This document shows, piece after piece, positions 18,932 to 27,860 of a stretch of 64,000 nt of DNA. This stretch comes from Neomicrococcus aestuarii. GTDB taxonomy: Bacteria; Actinomycetota; Actinomycetes; Actinomycetales; Micrococcaceae. The first letter of the stretch is position 1; each line of letters opens with the position of its first letter. The notes under the pieces are model-generated. The model had not been told where the DNA came from. It made no database searches and saw only the letters and a list, made by a program, of their open reading frames with translations. Both the position numbers and the translations under genes were made by a program. The DNA lies in NCBI RefSeq assembly GCF_014201135.1, contig NZ_JACHDR010000001.1, positions 868,001 to 932,000 on the forward strand, given 5' to 3'.

Positions 18932-20332
18932 TCAGGCACTTGGGGTTCGGTTGCTTGGGGATGCCCTTTTGCGCCACAGTCCGTTCTTGGATTCCGCCAG
19001 GCCCTGTCCGTTGAAGCGCGAGAGCCCGGACAGCACCGCGCCAACGTTAAGACCGGAGGCAACGCTCAAGCTATCGACGTCGGCCCAACCGCGAACTGGC
19101 AGTGCGTCTAGAAGCATGAGATCGTTTGCGCTGAGCTGATCGTGAGCACGCGACTCGCTCTTCATGAACGGCAGGTCCGTCTCGGTAGGCAAATAGCCGT
19201 CATGGTGTCCCATCAGCAGCGCCACATCCTGAGCATCCCTTATCAGCTCGGCACCTTCTTTAATCAGCTTGAGCGTTCCTTGGGAAGTGGCTGCAGTAAC
19301 GGGCCCAGGGACTGCTCCAAGCGAACGTCCCAGTTCAACTGCATGGTGGGCGGTGGAGAGCGCCCCGGACCGCCATCGAGCTTCCACCACCACAGTGGAT
19401 TCACTCAAGGCTGCAATGATCCGGTTCCGTTGCAAAAAGCGCCAACGCGTTGGCGCAGTTCCCGGCGGAGTCTCTGAGAGAAGAACACCTCGCGCACAAA
19501 TCTCTTGGAGCAGATCGCTGTTGCCCACCGGATAGAACCTGTCGAGACCGCCAGCCATAACGGCCATGGTGGGCATCCGAAAGTTCTGGTCATCGACGGT
19601 CAGTGCGCCGCGATGCGCCATGGCGTCAATTCCGTAGGCTCCACCGGAGATCACGGTCAGTCCTTTGTCCGCGATTCCGCTTCCCAGATCAATGGCCACG
19701 GAGTTCCCGTAGGCTGAGGCGTCACGCGATCCGACAACGCTCACCATGGATTTTCGAAGAGGCCATTCATGTGGTTCTAAAGAGCCTCTCCACCACAAAC
19801 AGAAGGGCGCCATCATCCCCAGATCACTGAGTTGGGTGGGCCACCCTTGATGATGGGAAGTGAGCACCCCGCCTCCCAATCGGTTGATCTGGCGCACGGA
19901 ATCAAGGACAGCGTCATGGTTAACTCGGGCCCGCCACCCAGACACTGCATCCGCGAGATGGCGTTTGCCAGGTTTGATTCTCCATGATTCCAGCAGTTCA
20001 CTCACCGCCTGTTGCAGATTCGCGTCTACAAGTGCTGGTGATCCGGAGACGAATTCGTAGGCATCACACAGCCCAAGAACTTCAATGAGCGCACGAGCGT
20101 GCACATCCCCGGGTTCTGCGAGTCGAGACATGCCTGCAGCTGCGATCATCTCCGCGTGCCTGCTCACTTCAATCTGCGGACCTGTGCCGATTCTCATAAA
20201 CGATCCGCTTATGTCTCGTTCAGCAATGGCCTGCTCAACCTCTACAGATGCACGATCCATGAGCGAGAGGGGCAACCGTGGTTGAGCGCCGTGTTCCATG
20301 CCGGCAGCCTGTTCCGGGCGTGATTCGGTCAT
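18932..20332 (-). CDS. dprA: DNA-processing protein DprA/Smf
   Basis: Loads RecA on incoming single-stranded DNA in natural transformation; conserved also in non-competent species. 466 residues. The Rossmann-like core contains VSVVGSRDASAYG and VISGGAYGIDAMAHRGAL; a winged-helix C-terminal segment (LDALPVRGWADVDSLSVASGLNVGAVLSGLSRF) is present. The N-terminal part of about 170 residues is helical and typical of long actinobacterial DprA. Its ATG overlaps the stop of the YifB gene (ATGA), so the two are translationally coupled. Confidence 0.94.
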   Translation of the reverse strand: MTESRPEQAAGMEHGAQPRLPLSLMDRASVEVEQAIAERDISGSFMRIGTGPQIEVSRHAEMIAAAGMSRLAEPGDVHARALIEVLGLCDAYEFVSGSPALVDANLQQAVSELLESWRIKPGKRHLADAVSGWRARVNHDAVLDSVRQINRLGGGVLTSHHQGWPTQLSDLGMMAPFCLWWRGSLEPHEWPLRKSMVSVVGSRDASAYGNSVAIDLGSGIADKGLTVISGGAYGIDAMAHRGALTVDDQNFRMPTMAVMAGGLDRFYPVGNSDLLQEICARGVLLSETPPGTAPTRWRFLQRNRIIAALSESTVVVEARWRSGALSTAHHAVELGRSLGAVPGPVTAATSQGTLKLIKEGAELIRDAQDVALLMGHHDGYLPTETDLPFMKSESRAHDQLSANDLMLLDALPVRGWADVDSLSVASGLNVGAVLSGLSRFNGQGLAESKNGLWRKRASPSNRTPSA

Positions 20333-21897
20333 AGTGTCATTCCTTGTCGAAGTGTGAGGGCTTGGTGGATGTGGTCTTCATCCGGAGAAGTGGTTCCATC
20401 GAGGTCGCACAGTGTCCAGGCGATTCGTAGAACGCGGTCATATCCTCGGCCGGAAATCTTCCCTTGGTCGGAGGCCCTGTCCAGCGGACGGCGCTGACGA
20501 GATCCCACGGCAAATGCTCCGCGAAGCAGACTTCCGGGTACTTCCGCGTTAGTCGAGATTCCCAGCGATGCCCACCGCTCCGCCTGAGCAAGCCGTGCGG
20601 TCTGCACTCGTTCTCGGGTTTGCGCCGAGGTGATTCGCTCCGTACGTGCTCCGACAACTTGCTGGGCGCGAGTCTGCGGTTGTACGTCAACGCGGATGTC
20701 GATGCGGTCCAGCAGCGGACCGGAGAGCCGAGCAAAGTAGCGTCGCCTGGCGTCTGGACGACACGTACAGTCGGAACCCGTTCCAGAGAAGAGTCCACAT
20801 GGACAAGGATTGGCCGCCAAAACCAATTGGAACCGTGCCGGATACTCGGCCGCTCCGGTGGCTCGATGGATGGTGAGTTTTCCCTGCTCGAGCGGTTGCC
20901 GCAGCGCATCGAGGGTTTTGGTCTGAAACTCTGGGGCCTCATCCAAAAAGAGGACGCCCCGGTGAGCTTTGGAAATAGCGCCCGGCCGCGGGATACCGGA
21001 ACCGCCACCAACCATGGCCGCCATGCTTGCCGAATGATGCGGACTCACGAACGGCGGCCGAGTGATGAGCTTCTGGATGGGCTTGCCGCCCATGGATAAC
21101 GAATGAATGGACGTTGATTCTAGGGATTCTGTGAGGTCCAGATCCGGCAAGATAGTGGGCAGTCGTTCAGCAATCATGGTTTTACCGGATCCTGGTGCCC
21201 CTACCATCATCAAGTGATGAGCACCAGCAGCTGCCACTTGCAGGGCGAACTTCGCGTGGGCTTGACCGTCAACATCAGCGAGATCAGGCGCCACGGAACT
21301 TTCGTCGACCGCCACCGTCCCATCGGTTCCCGCTGCAGAGCCCAAAGAATGCTCACGGACTGAGAGGTTCGGAAAGGTCAGTCCCTGCGGATCGACCCCC
21401 AAAGCAGTGAGGAGCTCGCACACGTGCTGAAATCCTCGAACATCAACGTCACCTGCTAGTTGAGCTTCGGCCAGATTTTCGGCGGGTACCGCGAACTTGC
21501 GGATGCCAGACGCTTGTGCTGCTACGACGGCAGGGAGAACGCCTGGAACAGGACGGAGAAAACCGTCTAAGGTGAGCTCCCCCAGAAAGACAATGTCTGG
21601 CGGAACCGTCAAGACGTTATCCGCCATGAGCGCACTCAAAAGGATCGGTACATCGAACGCCGTGCCGCGTTTGGGCAGTGCCGCGGGCATGAGATTCACA
21701 GTGAGTCGCCGAGGCGACAGCGGTAATCCAATGTTTCGGGCCGCAGAACGAACCCGGTCCCGGCTCTCGGTCAGCGAAGCATCCGGCAAACCCAAAAGAA
21801 CAAAAGCCGGTAATCCCCCGCCGACGTCAGCTTGAACCTCGATCACATAGCCTTCGAGCCCCACCAGAGACACCGACAAACTCCTCCCGAGGCTCAC
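20329..21897 (-). CDS. YifB/ComM family Mg-chelatase-like AAA ATPase
   Basis: 522 residues. N-terminal Lon-like ChlI domain (VEVQADVGGGLPAFVLLGLPDASLTESRDRVRSA), AAA core with Walker A GAPGSGKT near residue 238 and Walker B LFLDEAPEF, then CPCG and DRIDI segments and the Mg-chelatase C-terminal domain. In Haemophilus and Vibrio the ComM homologue is a helicase promoting branch migration during transformation. GTG start overlapping the yraN stop (GTGA). Part of a yraN-yifB-dprA-xerC run. Confidence 0.94.
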   Translation of the reverse strand: MSLGRSLSVSLVGLEGYVIEVQADVGGGLPAFVLLGLPDASLTESRDRVRSAARNIGLPLSPRRLTVNLMPAALPKRGTAFDVPILLSALMADNVLTVPPDIVFLGELTLDGFLRPVPGVLPAVVAAQASGIRKFAVPAENLAEAQLAGDVDVRGFQHVCELLTALGVDPQGLTFPNLSVREHSLGSAAGTDGTVAVDESSVAPDLADVDGQAHAKFALQVAAAGAHHLMMVGAPGSGKTMIAERLPTILPDLDLTESLESTSIHSLSMGGKPIQKLITRPPFVSPHHSASMAAMVGGGSGIPRPGAISKAHRGVLFLDEAPEFQTKTLDALRQPLEQGKLTIHRATGAAEYPARFQLVLAANPCPCGLFSGTGSDCTCRPDARRRYFARLSGPLLDRIDIRVDVQPQTRAQQVVGARTERITSAQTRERVQTARLAQAERWASLGISTNAEVPGSLLRGAFAVGSRQRRPLDRASDQGKISGRGYDRVLRIAWTLCDLDGTTSPDEDHIHQALTLRQGMTL

Positions 21898-22253
21898 AGT
21901 GTCACTCCGGAGTAATAGTCCACGCTGGGTGGGGCGGAAGGTTTCATGGTGACAGCTGCGACGTCGATACGCTGACGAGAAAAGGGTCGTGAATGTTCCA
22001 GCGCCCAGGCCCGAAGAAGCCGATTCAGCCGCGCAATTTTGGTACGGTTGACCGCCTCGGCGGGGTGCCCGTAACCGACGCCCGAACGGGTCTTGACTTC
22101 AATTGCCACCAGATACCCGACGTCCTCCGCCACGAGGTCCAGCTCCCCCTGAGCGCAACGCCAGTTTCTGTCCAGCACGTGCATTCCGCGCTGCTCCACG
22201 AAGTCGCGCACCAGCTCTTCGCCGTCCGCCCCCAAAATTTGGTTATGTCCCAT
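21894..22253 (-). CDS. YraN family protein (UPF0102), nuclease-like
   Basis: 119 residues from the ATG at 22253, chosen because AGGAGG precedes it by a few bases; the open frame extends 34 codons further without family resemblance. The core GADGEELVRDFVEQRG, RNWRCAQGELDLVAED and LVAIEVKTRSG is the restriction-endonuclease-like fold with the E-x(n)-ExK residues. It begins the yraN-yifB-dprA-xerC operon; its biological role is not established. Confidence 0.92.
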   Translation of the reverse strand: MGHNQILGADGEELVRDFVEQRGMHVLDRNWRCAQGELDLVAEDVGYLVAIEVKTRSGVGYGHPAEAVNRTKIARLNRLLRAWALEHSRPFSRQRIDVAAVTMKPSAPPSVDYYSGVTL

Positions 22254-22399
22254 GTGCCCTCCTGCAAGGTCTCCCCTACAGGATTCACGCTTCACACACC
22301 GGCACGAGCGCCATGGAGCCAGAATGTGGAAAAGGGACCGCCGCACCGAGTGCAATGATCCCTTGTGGGTGAAACGCGTGCGAGTTTTGTCTAACTCAC

Positions 22400-22726
22400 C
22401 TAGTTCCCCAAGCTTCCATCTTTAGGCAACGTCAATTCATCATTCTTGGAGATTTCTTCCACGTTGACGTCCTTGAACGTGATCACACGGACGTTCTTCA
22501 CGAATCGCGCGGTCCGGTACACGTCCCATACCCAGGCGTCCTGCAACGTCAGGTCAAAATAGACTTCGCCGTCCGCTGACCGCGCCTGGAGATCCACGGA
22601 GTTCGCCAGATAAAACCGACGTTCGGTCTCCACCACGTAGGTGAAGAGATTGACGACGTCTTTGTACTCGCGGTAGAGCTGAAGCTCCATATCCGTCTCA
22701 TAGTTTTCGAGATCTTCCGCACTCAT
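22400..22726 (-). CDS. DUF2469 family protein
   Basis: 108 residues from the ATG at 22726, with AAGGAGG before it; a longer frame to 22765 overlaps rnhB. Sequence MSAEDLENYETDMELQLYREYKDVVNLFTYVVETERRFYLAN is the signature of the actinobacterial DUF2469 family. The start overlaps the rnhB stop (ATGA). No catalytic residues are recognisable. Function unknown; the rnhB-DUF2469-yraN order is common in actinobacteria. Confidence 0.92.
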   Translation of the reverse strand: MSAEDLENYETDMELQLYREYKDVVNLFTYVVETERRFYLANSVDLQARSADGEVYFDLTLQDAWVWDVYRTARFVKNVRVITFKDVNVEEISKNDELTLPKDGSLGN

Positions 22727-23490
22727 GAGTCCTCCTTGAGAGTTTTCGTGACGCCTTTGAGCCAAGTCACCCGGTGAAATTCCGTCACGCCGAATTCTTC
22801 GATTCCCGCGTAGTGCCCGCTACTTCCGTACCCAACATTCGACTCCCAACCATACTCCGGATGGGCGGTCGCTAGCTCACGCATGTAGGCGTCTCGCTCC
22901 ACTTTGGCGAGCACACTCGCCGCCGCCACCGAAGTACAGTCGCGGTCTGCTTTGGGACGCACCTGAACGTCGAGGTCCTCCACCGCTAGCCCCAGCTCCC
23001 GCAACCAGGCATCGGGACGCGAGCCGGCGTCGTCGTCCGCTAAAACGTCAAAAAGTGAGTCTTGATGCTTACCTGAGGTGAGCCAATTGAAACTGCCGTC
23101 CAACAGAATTCGCAAGCGACCGCTCGAAATCAGTTCTGCAAGTTCTAGGTCGGCGCTCATCGCCTGTAGCGCTTGAAGTCCGGCTCGACGCAGGGCTTCC
23201 ATGATGCCGAGCTCGTCCACGTCGCGGGCGCTCACGCTACCGACGCCGGAGGCAACGCCCCAGCGCCTCACCTTCTCGTACATCTCCTCGCGCTGCGGTC
23301 GCGTCATGAGCTTGCTGTCACGTACGCCAGTCAGGGCGGTGGCCCGCAGCGGGTGGATTGCGACCATCCCAACGCTGACCGGGCCCGCAATGGCGCCGCG
23401 GCCCACTTCGTCGCAGCCAATGACGAGGTCGATTCCTTCACGTCCCCACGCGCGTTCTACACGAAGTGACGGCTTGCTCACGGTGCTCAT
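22723..23490 (-). CDS. rnhB: Ribonuclease HII
   Basis: Removes ribonucleotides and RNA primers from DNA hybrids. 255 residues. The first acidic pair lies in GCDEVGRGAIAGPV (Asp27, Glu28), and later acidic residues include the LLDGSF aspartate; the late VAAASVLAKVERD motif is also typical. The N-terminal 20 residues are an extension common in actinobacteria. ATG overlaps the stop of the upstream lepB (ATGA) and its own stop overlaps DUF2469, so the block is tightly coupled. Confidence 0.96.
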   Translation of the reverse strand: MSTVSKPSLRVERAWGREGIDLVIGCDEVGRGAIAGPVSVGMVAIHPLRATALTGVRDSKLMTRPQREEMYEKVRRWGVASGVGSVSARDVDELGIMEALRRAGLQALQAMSADLELAELISSGRLRILLDGSFNWLTSGKHQDSLFDVLADDDAGSRPDAWLRELGLAVEDLDVQVRPKADRDCTSVAAASVLAKVERDAYMRELATAHPEYGWESNVGYGSSGHYAGIEEFGVTEFHRVTWLKGVTKTLKEDS

Positions 23491-24179
23491 GCGGGTACTC
23501 CCCAGCGCTCGACCGGCCAGAACACGACGTTCGCGCGTCCCACCACTGAGGTAGCGTCAACGAAGCCGCCATTGACGTCCGTGTGGAAGCGTGAGTCGGC
23601 GGAATCGGACCGGTTATCGCCCATGACCCACAGTTTTCCTGCGGGAACAATGACGTCAAAGGCTACTTGTGATGGCCACAGTGCCTCGGGTAGATACGGT
23701 TCGGTGAGCGCCTCGCCGTTCACCATGATGGGACCGGCGCCGCCGTCGTGGCTTACGCGATCTCCGGGCAGCCCAATAACCCGCTTCACAAGGTATTGAT
23801 GAGGATCCTCAGAGGCAAGACCCACGAACTGCAGGGCGTTCGTCACTGCTGAATCGGTCTGCTCCGGTATCGCGGGCAACCACTGTTGATCATCCCGGAA
23901 TACGACGACGTCACCCCGGTTCAGTTGCACCGGATCGAATCCAATAATCGCCACGGCAACGCGATCACTGACCTGAAGTGTAGGCTCCATGGATTCGCTT
24001 GGAATGTAGAAGGTGCGGAATACGAAGGTTTTCATGAGGAACGCCAACACCACGGCAACCGCCAGAATGATGAGAATCTCACGCAGCGCTGATTGCCATG
24101 CGGGACGTTGGGCTCGTTTTTCGGCAGAAGCGTTCTCTTCAGGAACCCGCGCCGCGCTCTCAACCATGGGCTTGGTCAT
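23487..24179 (-). CDS. lepB: Signal peptidase I (second of tandem pair)
   Basis: Membrane serine protease that removes signal peptides from secreted proteins. 230 residues with one N-terminal membrane helix (about 33-55), catalytic Ser63 in PSESMEPTL and Lys132 in YLVKRVIGLPGDRV, and GDNRSDSADSR. Cytoplasmic N-terminus of about 30 residues. Starts inside the end of the upstream paralogue (20-bp overlap) and overlaps rnhB by four bases. Confidence 0.96.
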   Translation of the reverse strand: MTKPMVESAARVPEENASAEKRAQRPAWQSALREILIILAVAVVLAFLMKTFVFRTFYIPSESMEPTLQVSDRVAVAIIGFDPVQLNRGDVVVFRDDQQWLPAIPEQTDSAVTNALQFVGLASEDPHQYLVKRVIGLPGDRVSHDGGAGPIMVNGEALTEPYLPEALWPSQVAFDVIVPAGKLWVMGDNRSDSADSRFHTDVNGGFVDATSVVGRANVVFWPVERWGVPA

Positions 24180-24852
24180 CTACGAGCTCTCGCGAAGTGG
24201 CGGACATCGGAAGCGAGGCAACATGTCCTGCGCGTTCCCACGGCAAAATGATGCGGTCCACTCTGCCAATCACGCGGTCCACGTCAATCATGCCGCCACC
24301 GGGACGTCCCAAGAGTGCGCGGGAGTCCTCGGAAATAGAGCGGTGATCGCCCATGACCCAGATGCGGCCCTCGGGAACAATCACGTCAAACTTCTGCTCA
24401 CTGGGCGCATCGTCTGGATAAAGATAGTCCTCGGTCAGCGGCTCACCGTTGAGGGTCAGTTTTCCGTCAGTGCCGCAACAGCTAACACGGTCCCCACCCA
24501 CACCAATCACGCGCTTGACGAAGAGCGTGTCATCGCCGGCGAGTCGGACGGATTGAAGAAAGTCCAGAACCAGATTTGAATCTCCGTAGGAAAGCATGGA
24601 ACCGCGGCCATCGAAGACCACCACGTCGCCGCGTTGAATGGGTTCGGATTGATAGGCCAGCCGGTTGACGGAAATCCTGTCATCGACACCCAGCGTGGGT
24701 TCCATGGAACCGGAACTCACATAAACGAAGTCAATGATGGTCGCCCGCACAATGATCGCGATCACGGCGGCGAGGGCGAGGATTAAAACGCCGAGGCGCC
24801 ACCCCCGAAAGAGAGAGCGGCGCCCCGAGCTGGCAGAAAACTGCTCTGCCAT
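24160..24852 (-). CDS. lepB: Signal peptidase I (first of tandem pair)
   Basis: 230 residues, paralogue of the following gene. One N-terminal membrane helix (about 20-42), catalytic Ser49 in SSGSMEPTL, Lys113 in FVKRVIGVGGDRV, and MGDHRSISEDSR. Compared with its neighbour it carries a CC pair (RVSCCGTDGKL) in the inserted region and a shorter cytoplasmic tail. It lies 15 bp downstream of rplS. The two may differ in substrate preference; the sequence alone cannot tell. Confidence 0.95.
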   Translation of the reverse strand: MAEQFSASSGRRSLFRGWRLGVLILALAAVIAIIVRATIIDFVYVSSGSMEPTLGVDDRISVNRLAYQSEPIQRGDVVVFDGRGSMLSYGDSNLVLDFLQSVRLAGDDTLFVKRVIGVGGDRVSCCGTDGKLTLNGEPLTEDYLYPDDAPSEQKFDVIVPEGRIWVMGDHRSISEDSRALLGRPGGGMIDVDRVIGRVDRIILPWERAGHVASLPMSATSRELVDDQAHG

Positions 24853-24867
24853 AAACTACTGCGTTCC

Positions 24868-25230
24868 TTACTTGGCGGTTGCGCCGAAGTCACGCTTCTC
24901 GCGGATGCGAGCAGCCTTACCGTGGCGATCGCGCATGTAGTAAAGCTTGGCACGACGAACGTCACCACGGGTTACGAGCTCGATCTTCTCGATCACTGGG
25001 GAGTGAACGGGGAACGTACGCTCAACGCCAACGCCGAAGGAAACCTTACGAACGGTGAACGTTTCGCGAACGCCGCCACCCTGGCGACCCAACACGAAGC
25101 CCTGGAACACCTGAACACGGGTGTTCTTGCCTTCGATGATGTTTACGTGAACCTTAACGGTGTCACCAGCGCGGAAGTCTGGAACATCGTTGCGCAGGCT
25201 AGCTGCGTCCAAAGAGTCAAGAATATGCAT
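24868..25230 (-). CDS. rplS: 50S ribosomal protein L19
   Basis: 120 residues, standard length. [44 protein letters not shown] and [32 protein letters not shown] are diagnostic. It sits at the subunit interface of the ribosome. The 208-bp region between trmD and rplS carries its own leader (see next feature), and the signal peptidases follow closely. Confidence 0.98.
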   Translation of the reverse strand: MHILDSLDAASLRNDVPDFRAGDTVKVHVNIIEGKNTRVQVFQGFVLGRQGGGVRETFTVRKVSFGVGVERTFPVHSPVIEKIELVTRGDVRRAKLYYMRDRHGKAARIREKRDFGATAK

Positions 25231-25438
25231 AGTGCTACTCCTACGAGGCTGCCGCCAGTCAACCTTCGCTATCGCGGTTCGTCGCAGGGCTGCTCAGAGC
25301 CCAGCAATTATGCTGACCACTTAACGTGGATGCTGCGGAACCGAAGTGAAGTTCCTAGTCGATCGAATGATCTTCTAGTGTCTTAGCAGGTGATTCGTTT
25401 CCCCTCGCGGCAGGAAGCGACGTGCCAAGCACAGCTTC
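25231..25438 (-). promoter_or_regulatory. Leader and promoter region of rplS
   Basis: Non-coding stretch between trmD and rplS. On the minus strand it contains CATAATTGCTGGGC about 75-90 bases before the start, a possible -10 element, and TAGGAG just before the ATG. No known riboswitch or recognised ribosomal-protein leader fold could be assigned by eye. Confidence 0.35.
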
Positions 25439-26257
25439 CTATTCTGCCATACTTTCGGGCTTCGGTACGAACCGATCGCCTTCGATCATGTACCCTGCGT
25501 GCCACAACAAATCGCGGTCTTTGCGGTTGGTGGTGGCGGGGTCAATGTCGAGAATCAGCTCGGGACGGCGCTGGGCCGTGCGCGTGAGCTGAGCTTCGCG
25601 ACGGAAACGAGCAATCTTTCCGTGATTTCCAGACAAAAGCACCTCGGGGACCTCAAGGTCCCGCCACGTTGAAGGCTTGGTGTAGACGGGGTATTCCAAG
25701 AGTCCGTCCTCGTGAGATTCCTCAACGAGCGACTCTGGGTTGCCTACTACTCCGGGGATGAGTCGGCCGATAGCCTCGATCATCGCCAGCACAGCCACTT
25801 CTCCCCCGTTGAGCACGTAATCGCCCAAGCTCACGGGGAGGACACGGAACTTATCCGATGCCCATTCGTAGACGCGCTCGTCGATTCCTTCGTAACGGCC
25901 GCACGCGAACACCAACTGCTCCTCGTGGGACAACGCCCGCGCGAGCTGCTGGTTGAAGACGTGGCCGGAAGGCGTGGGGATGATCAAGACGGGCAAGGAT
26001 GGATCCTCGACCGCGGTATCCGTTGCTTCACCTGGCAGCACGCTCTCGAGAGCGAGAGCCCACGGTTCCGGCTTCATGACCATGCCGGCGCCGCCGCCGT
26101 AGGGGGAATCATCCACGGTGCGGTGCACATCAGTGGTGAAGTCACGCAGGTTGTGCGCGGTGAAGTTCAGGAGTCCAGCTTCACGGGCCTTGCCCAGCAA
26201 GGACACATCGAGGACGTTGAAGATCTCCGGGAAAATCGTGATCGCATCAATGCGCAT
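25439..26257 (-). CDS. trmD: tRNA (guanine(37)-N(1))-methyltransferase
   Basis: SPOUT-class enzyme that makes m1G37 in tRNAs to prevent frameshifting. 272 residues, beginning [13 protein letters not shown]; the knot region contains [11 protein letters not shown] and [13 protein letters not shown], and the C-terminal domain has [17 protein letters not shown]. The start overlaps the last base of rimM, so the two are coupled in the rpsP-khpA-rimM-trmD operon. Confidence 0.97.
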   Translation of the reverse strand: MRIDAITIFPEIFNVLDVSLLGKAREAGLLNFTAHNLRDFTTDVHRTVDDSPYGGGAGMVMKPEPWALALESVLPGEATDTAVEDPSLPVLIIPTPSGHVFNQQLARALSHEEQLVFACGRYEGIDERVYEWASDKFRVLPVSLGDYVLNGGEVAVLAMIEAIGRLIPGVVGNPESLVEESHEDGLLEYPVYTKPSTWRDLEVPEVLLSGNHGKIARFRREAQLTRTAQRRPELILDIDPATTNRKDRDLLWHAGYMIEGDRFVPKPESMAE

Positions 26258-26802
26258 TACTGTTCCTCAAGCCCATCGTCCGGAACGGAGTCGCCCTTGT
26301 TGACGGTGAAGAGTCCGTCAGGCGGCGTGAGGCGCACAAATCCGCCCTCAAGGTCCACCTCAGGCACGATCTGCTCTACGAACGGAACGAAGACCTCTTC
26401 GCCTTCGTTATCTTCCACCACAAGAAGGTCCTGCGCGGTACCCGTGCGAAGTCCAGTGACCTTGCCAACGACGGCGTCACCAATGCGAACTTCAAGGCCC
26501 TCAAGCTCGTGCTCGTAGTAGCCTTCGGAGTCGTCTTCTTCCACTTCTTCAGTATCGAAGTACAGGAAAGTTCCGCGTGCGGCTTCGGCGTCGTTACGGC
26601 TGACGATTTCCTCGAAAGCCACCACCAAAATCTCTTTATTCCAGCGGGCGCCTTCAACCGTCAAGTGCGGGTGTGCGCTGTTCTCGGCTTCCAGGACGGT
26701 ACCGGGAGCGAAGCGGGATCCGGGATCGTCTGTCATGACTTCGACAGTCACTTCGCCGCGGATTCCGTGGGGCTTGCCGAGTCGGGCAACGCGAACGCGC
26801 AT
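26257..26802 (-). CDS. rimM: Ribosome maturation factor RimM
   Basis: Assists assembly of the 30S head and binds S19. 181 residues with N-terminal [21 protein letters not shown] and a C-terminal PRC-barrel ([12 protein letters not shown]...[18 protein letters not shown]). Actinobacterial form with acidic linker [11 protein letters not shown] 122-bp gap with a large hairpin separates it from khpA. Confidence 0.97.
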   Translation of the reverse strand: MRVRVARLGKPHGIRGEVTVEVMTDDPGSRFAPGTVLEAENSAHPHLTVEGARWNKEILVVAFEEIVSRNDAEAARGTFLYFDTEEVEEDDSEGYYEHELEGLEVRIGDAVVGKVTGLRTGTAQDLLVVEDNEGEEVFVPFVEQIVPEVDLEGGFVRLTPPDGLFTVNKGDSVPDDGLEEQ

Positions 26803-26841
26803 TTTTCTTCCTTGCGGTCAGTGGGTAAGTGGTTAAAGTAC

Positions 26842-26883
26842 GACGGCGGCTTGGTCACCTTATCGAGGTACCAAACCGCCGTC
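26842..26883 (-). terminator. Large hairpin between khpA and rimM, possible attenuator or partial terminator
   Basis: GACGGCGG pairs with CCGCCGTC, TTGGT with ACCAA, and ACCT with AGGT around a TATCG loop, with one mismatch and one bulge. On the minus strand only a short CTTT follows, so read-through to rimM-trmD is likely; the element may tune their level relative to rpsP-khpA. Confidence 0.5.
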
Positions 26884-26924
26884 TACATTACTTGAGAGAA
26901 GCTCTCTCGCGGTGCCGTTCGTTG

Positions 26925-27170
26925 TTAGTTCGAACGACGATCCGTATCAACTACGTCAACACGAACTCCGCGACCACCATCAAGTGCAGCTACCACCGTG
27001 CGCAAAGCACGGGCAGTGCGACCCTGACGGCCAATCACACGGCCAAGATCCTCCGGGTGCACGCGAACCTCAAGGGTTTCACCGCGGCGACCGTTGCGGA
27101 CCCGCACGTCAACCTCATCAGGAGCGTCAACAATGCCACGGACCAAGTGATCGAGAGCGTCAGCCAACAT
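26925..27170 (-). CDS. khpA: KH-domain RNA-binding protein KhpA
   Basis: 81 residues with the KH core VHPEDLGRVIGRQGRTARALRTVV, containing the GxxG loop. Family members form a complex with KhpB in several Gram-positive bacteria and bind RNA. Placed between rpsP (one-base overlap) and rimM, the conserved actinobacterial and firmicute order. Confidence 0.95.
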   Translation of the reverse strand: MLADALDHLVRGIVDAPDEVDVRVRNGRRGETLEVRVHPEDLGRVIGRQGRTARALRTVVAALDGGRGVRVDVVDTDRRSN

Positions 27171-27622
27171 TAGTTAGCCTCTGCAGCTTCTTCAGCCGGT
27201 GCTGCTTCTTCAGCGGCAGGAGCTTCTTCAGCTGCTTCCTCAGACTTGTCAGCCTTCTTGGTGATGGCTTCTGGAAGAATGACGGAGCCCTTTTCAGGTG
27301 CAACGAAAGCTTCCTTGGCAACCTTGGTCTTCAAGGTGCCTTCCTGGCCTTCGATGCCCTTGAACTTCTGCCAGTCACCAGTGATCTTGAGGATCGCTGC
27401 AACCTGCTCGGTTGGCTGTGCGCCAACGCCGAGCCAGTACTGAGCACGCTCGGAGTCAACTTCGATGAACGAAGGCTCCTCGGTTGGGTGGTACTTGCCG
27501 ATTTCTTCGATCGCACGGCCATCGCGCTTTACGCGAGAATCCATGACGACAATGCGGTAGTACGGTGCGCGCATCTTGCCGAAGCGCTTCAAACGGATTT
27601 TTACGGCCACGGTTGTGGTCAC
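27170..27622 (-). CDS. rpsP: 30S ribosomal protein S16
   Basis: 150 residues. The first 80 are the conserved S16 core ([24 protein letters not shown]); the C-terminal 65 residues are an Ala/Glu-rich extension with repeats of [12 protein letters not shown] type, common in actinobacterial S16. It opens the rpsP-khpA-rimM-trmD operon. Confidence 0.98.
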   Translation of the reverse strand: MTTTVAVKIRLKRFGKMRAPYYRIVVMDSRVKRDGRAIEEIGKYHPTEEPSFIEVDSERAQYWLGVGAQPTEQVAAILKITGDWQKFKGIEGQEGTLKTKVAKEAFVAPEKGSVILPEAITKKADKSEEAAEEAPAAEEAAPAEEAAEAN

Positions 27623-27744
27623 TCCTGTTTCTGTAAAAATTGCCGAACCAGCCGTTCTGCTCCCGTGGGGCGGGCCATACTTGGGGGTTCTAAGGACAAG
27701 ATGATCACACGGAGAGAGGGGCCGTTGTCATCGAGTACCTGTCT

Positions 27745-27753
27745 ATTATGCCA
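27745..27753 (-). promoter_or_regulatory. Candidate extended -10 promoter for the rpsP operon
   Basis: On the minus strand the sequence TGGCATAAT lies about 125 bases before the rpsP start in the 238-bp gap behind ffh. It fits an extended -10 (TGn plus CATAAT). A convincing -35 is not seen. The rest of this gap shows no gene. Confidence 0.4.
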
Positions 27754-27860
27754 GAAAACTCGCAACTACGCGTACATCATCTCCGTGCGATTCGCCCCAC
27801 TTTTCCAAGCCCGTCCCGAACTCGTTCTAAATTCGGTTCCGAGGTCCGGAAGAAGTGGGT

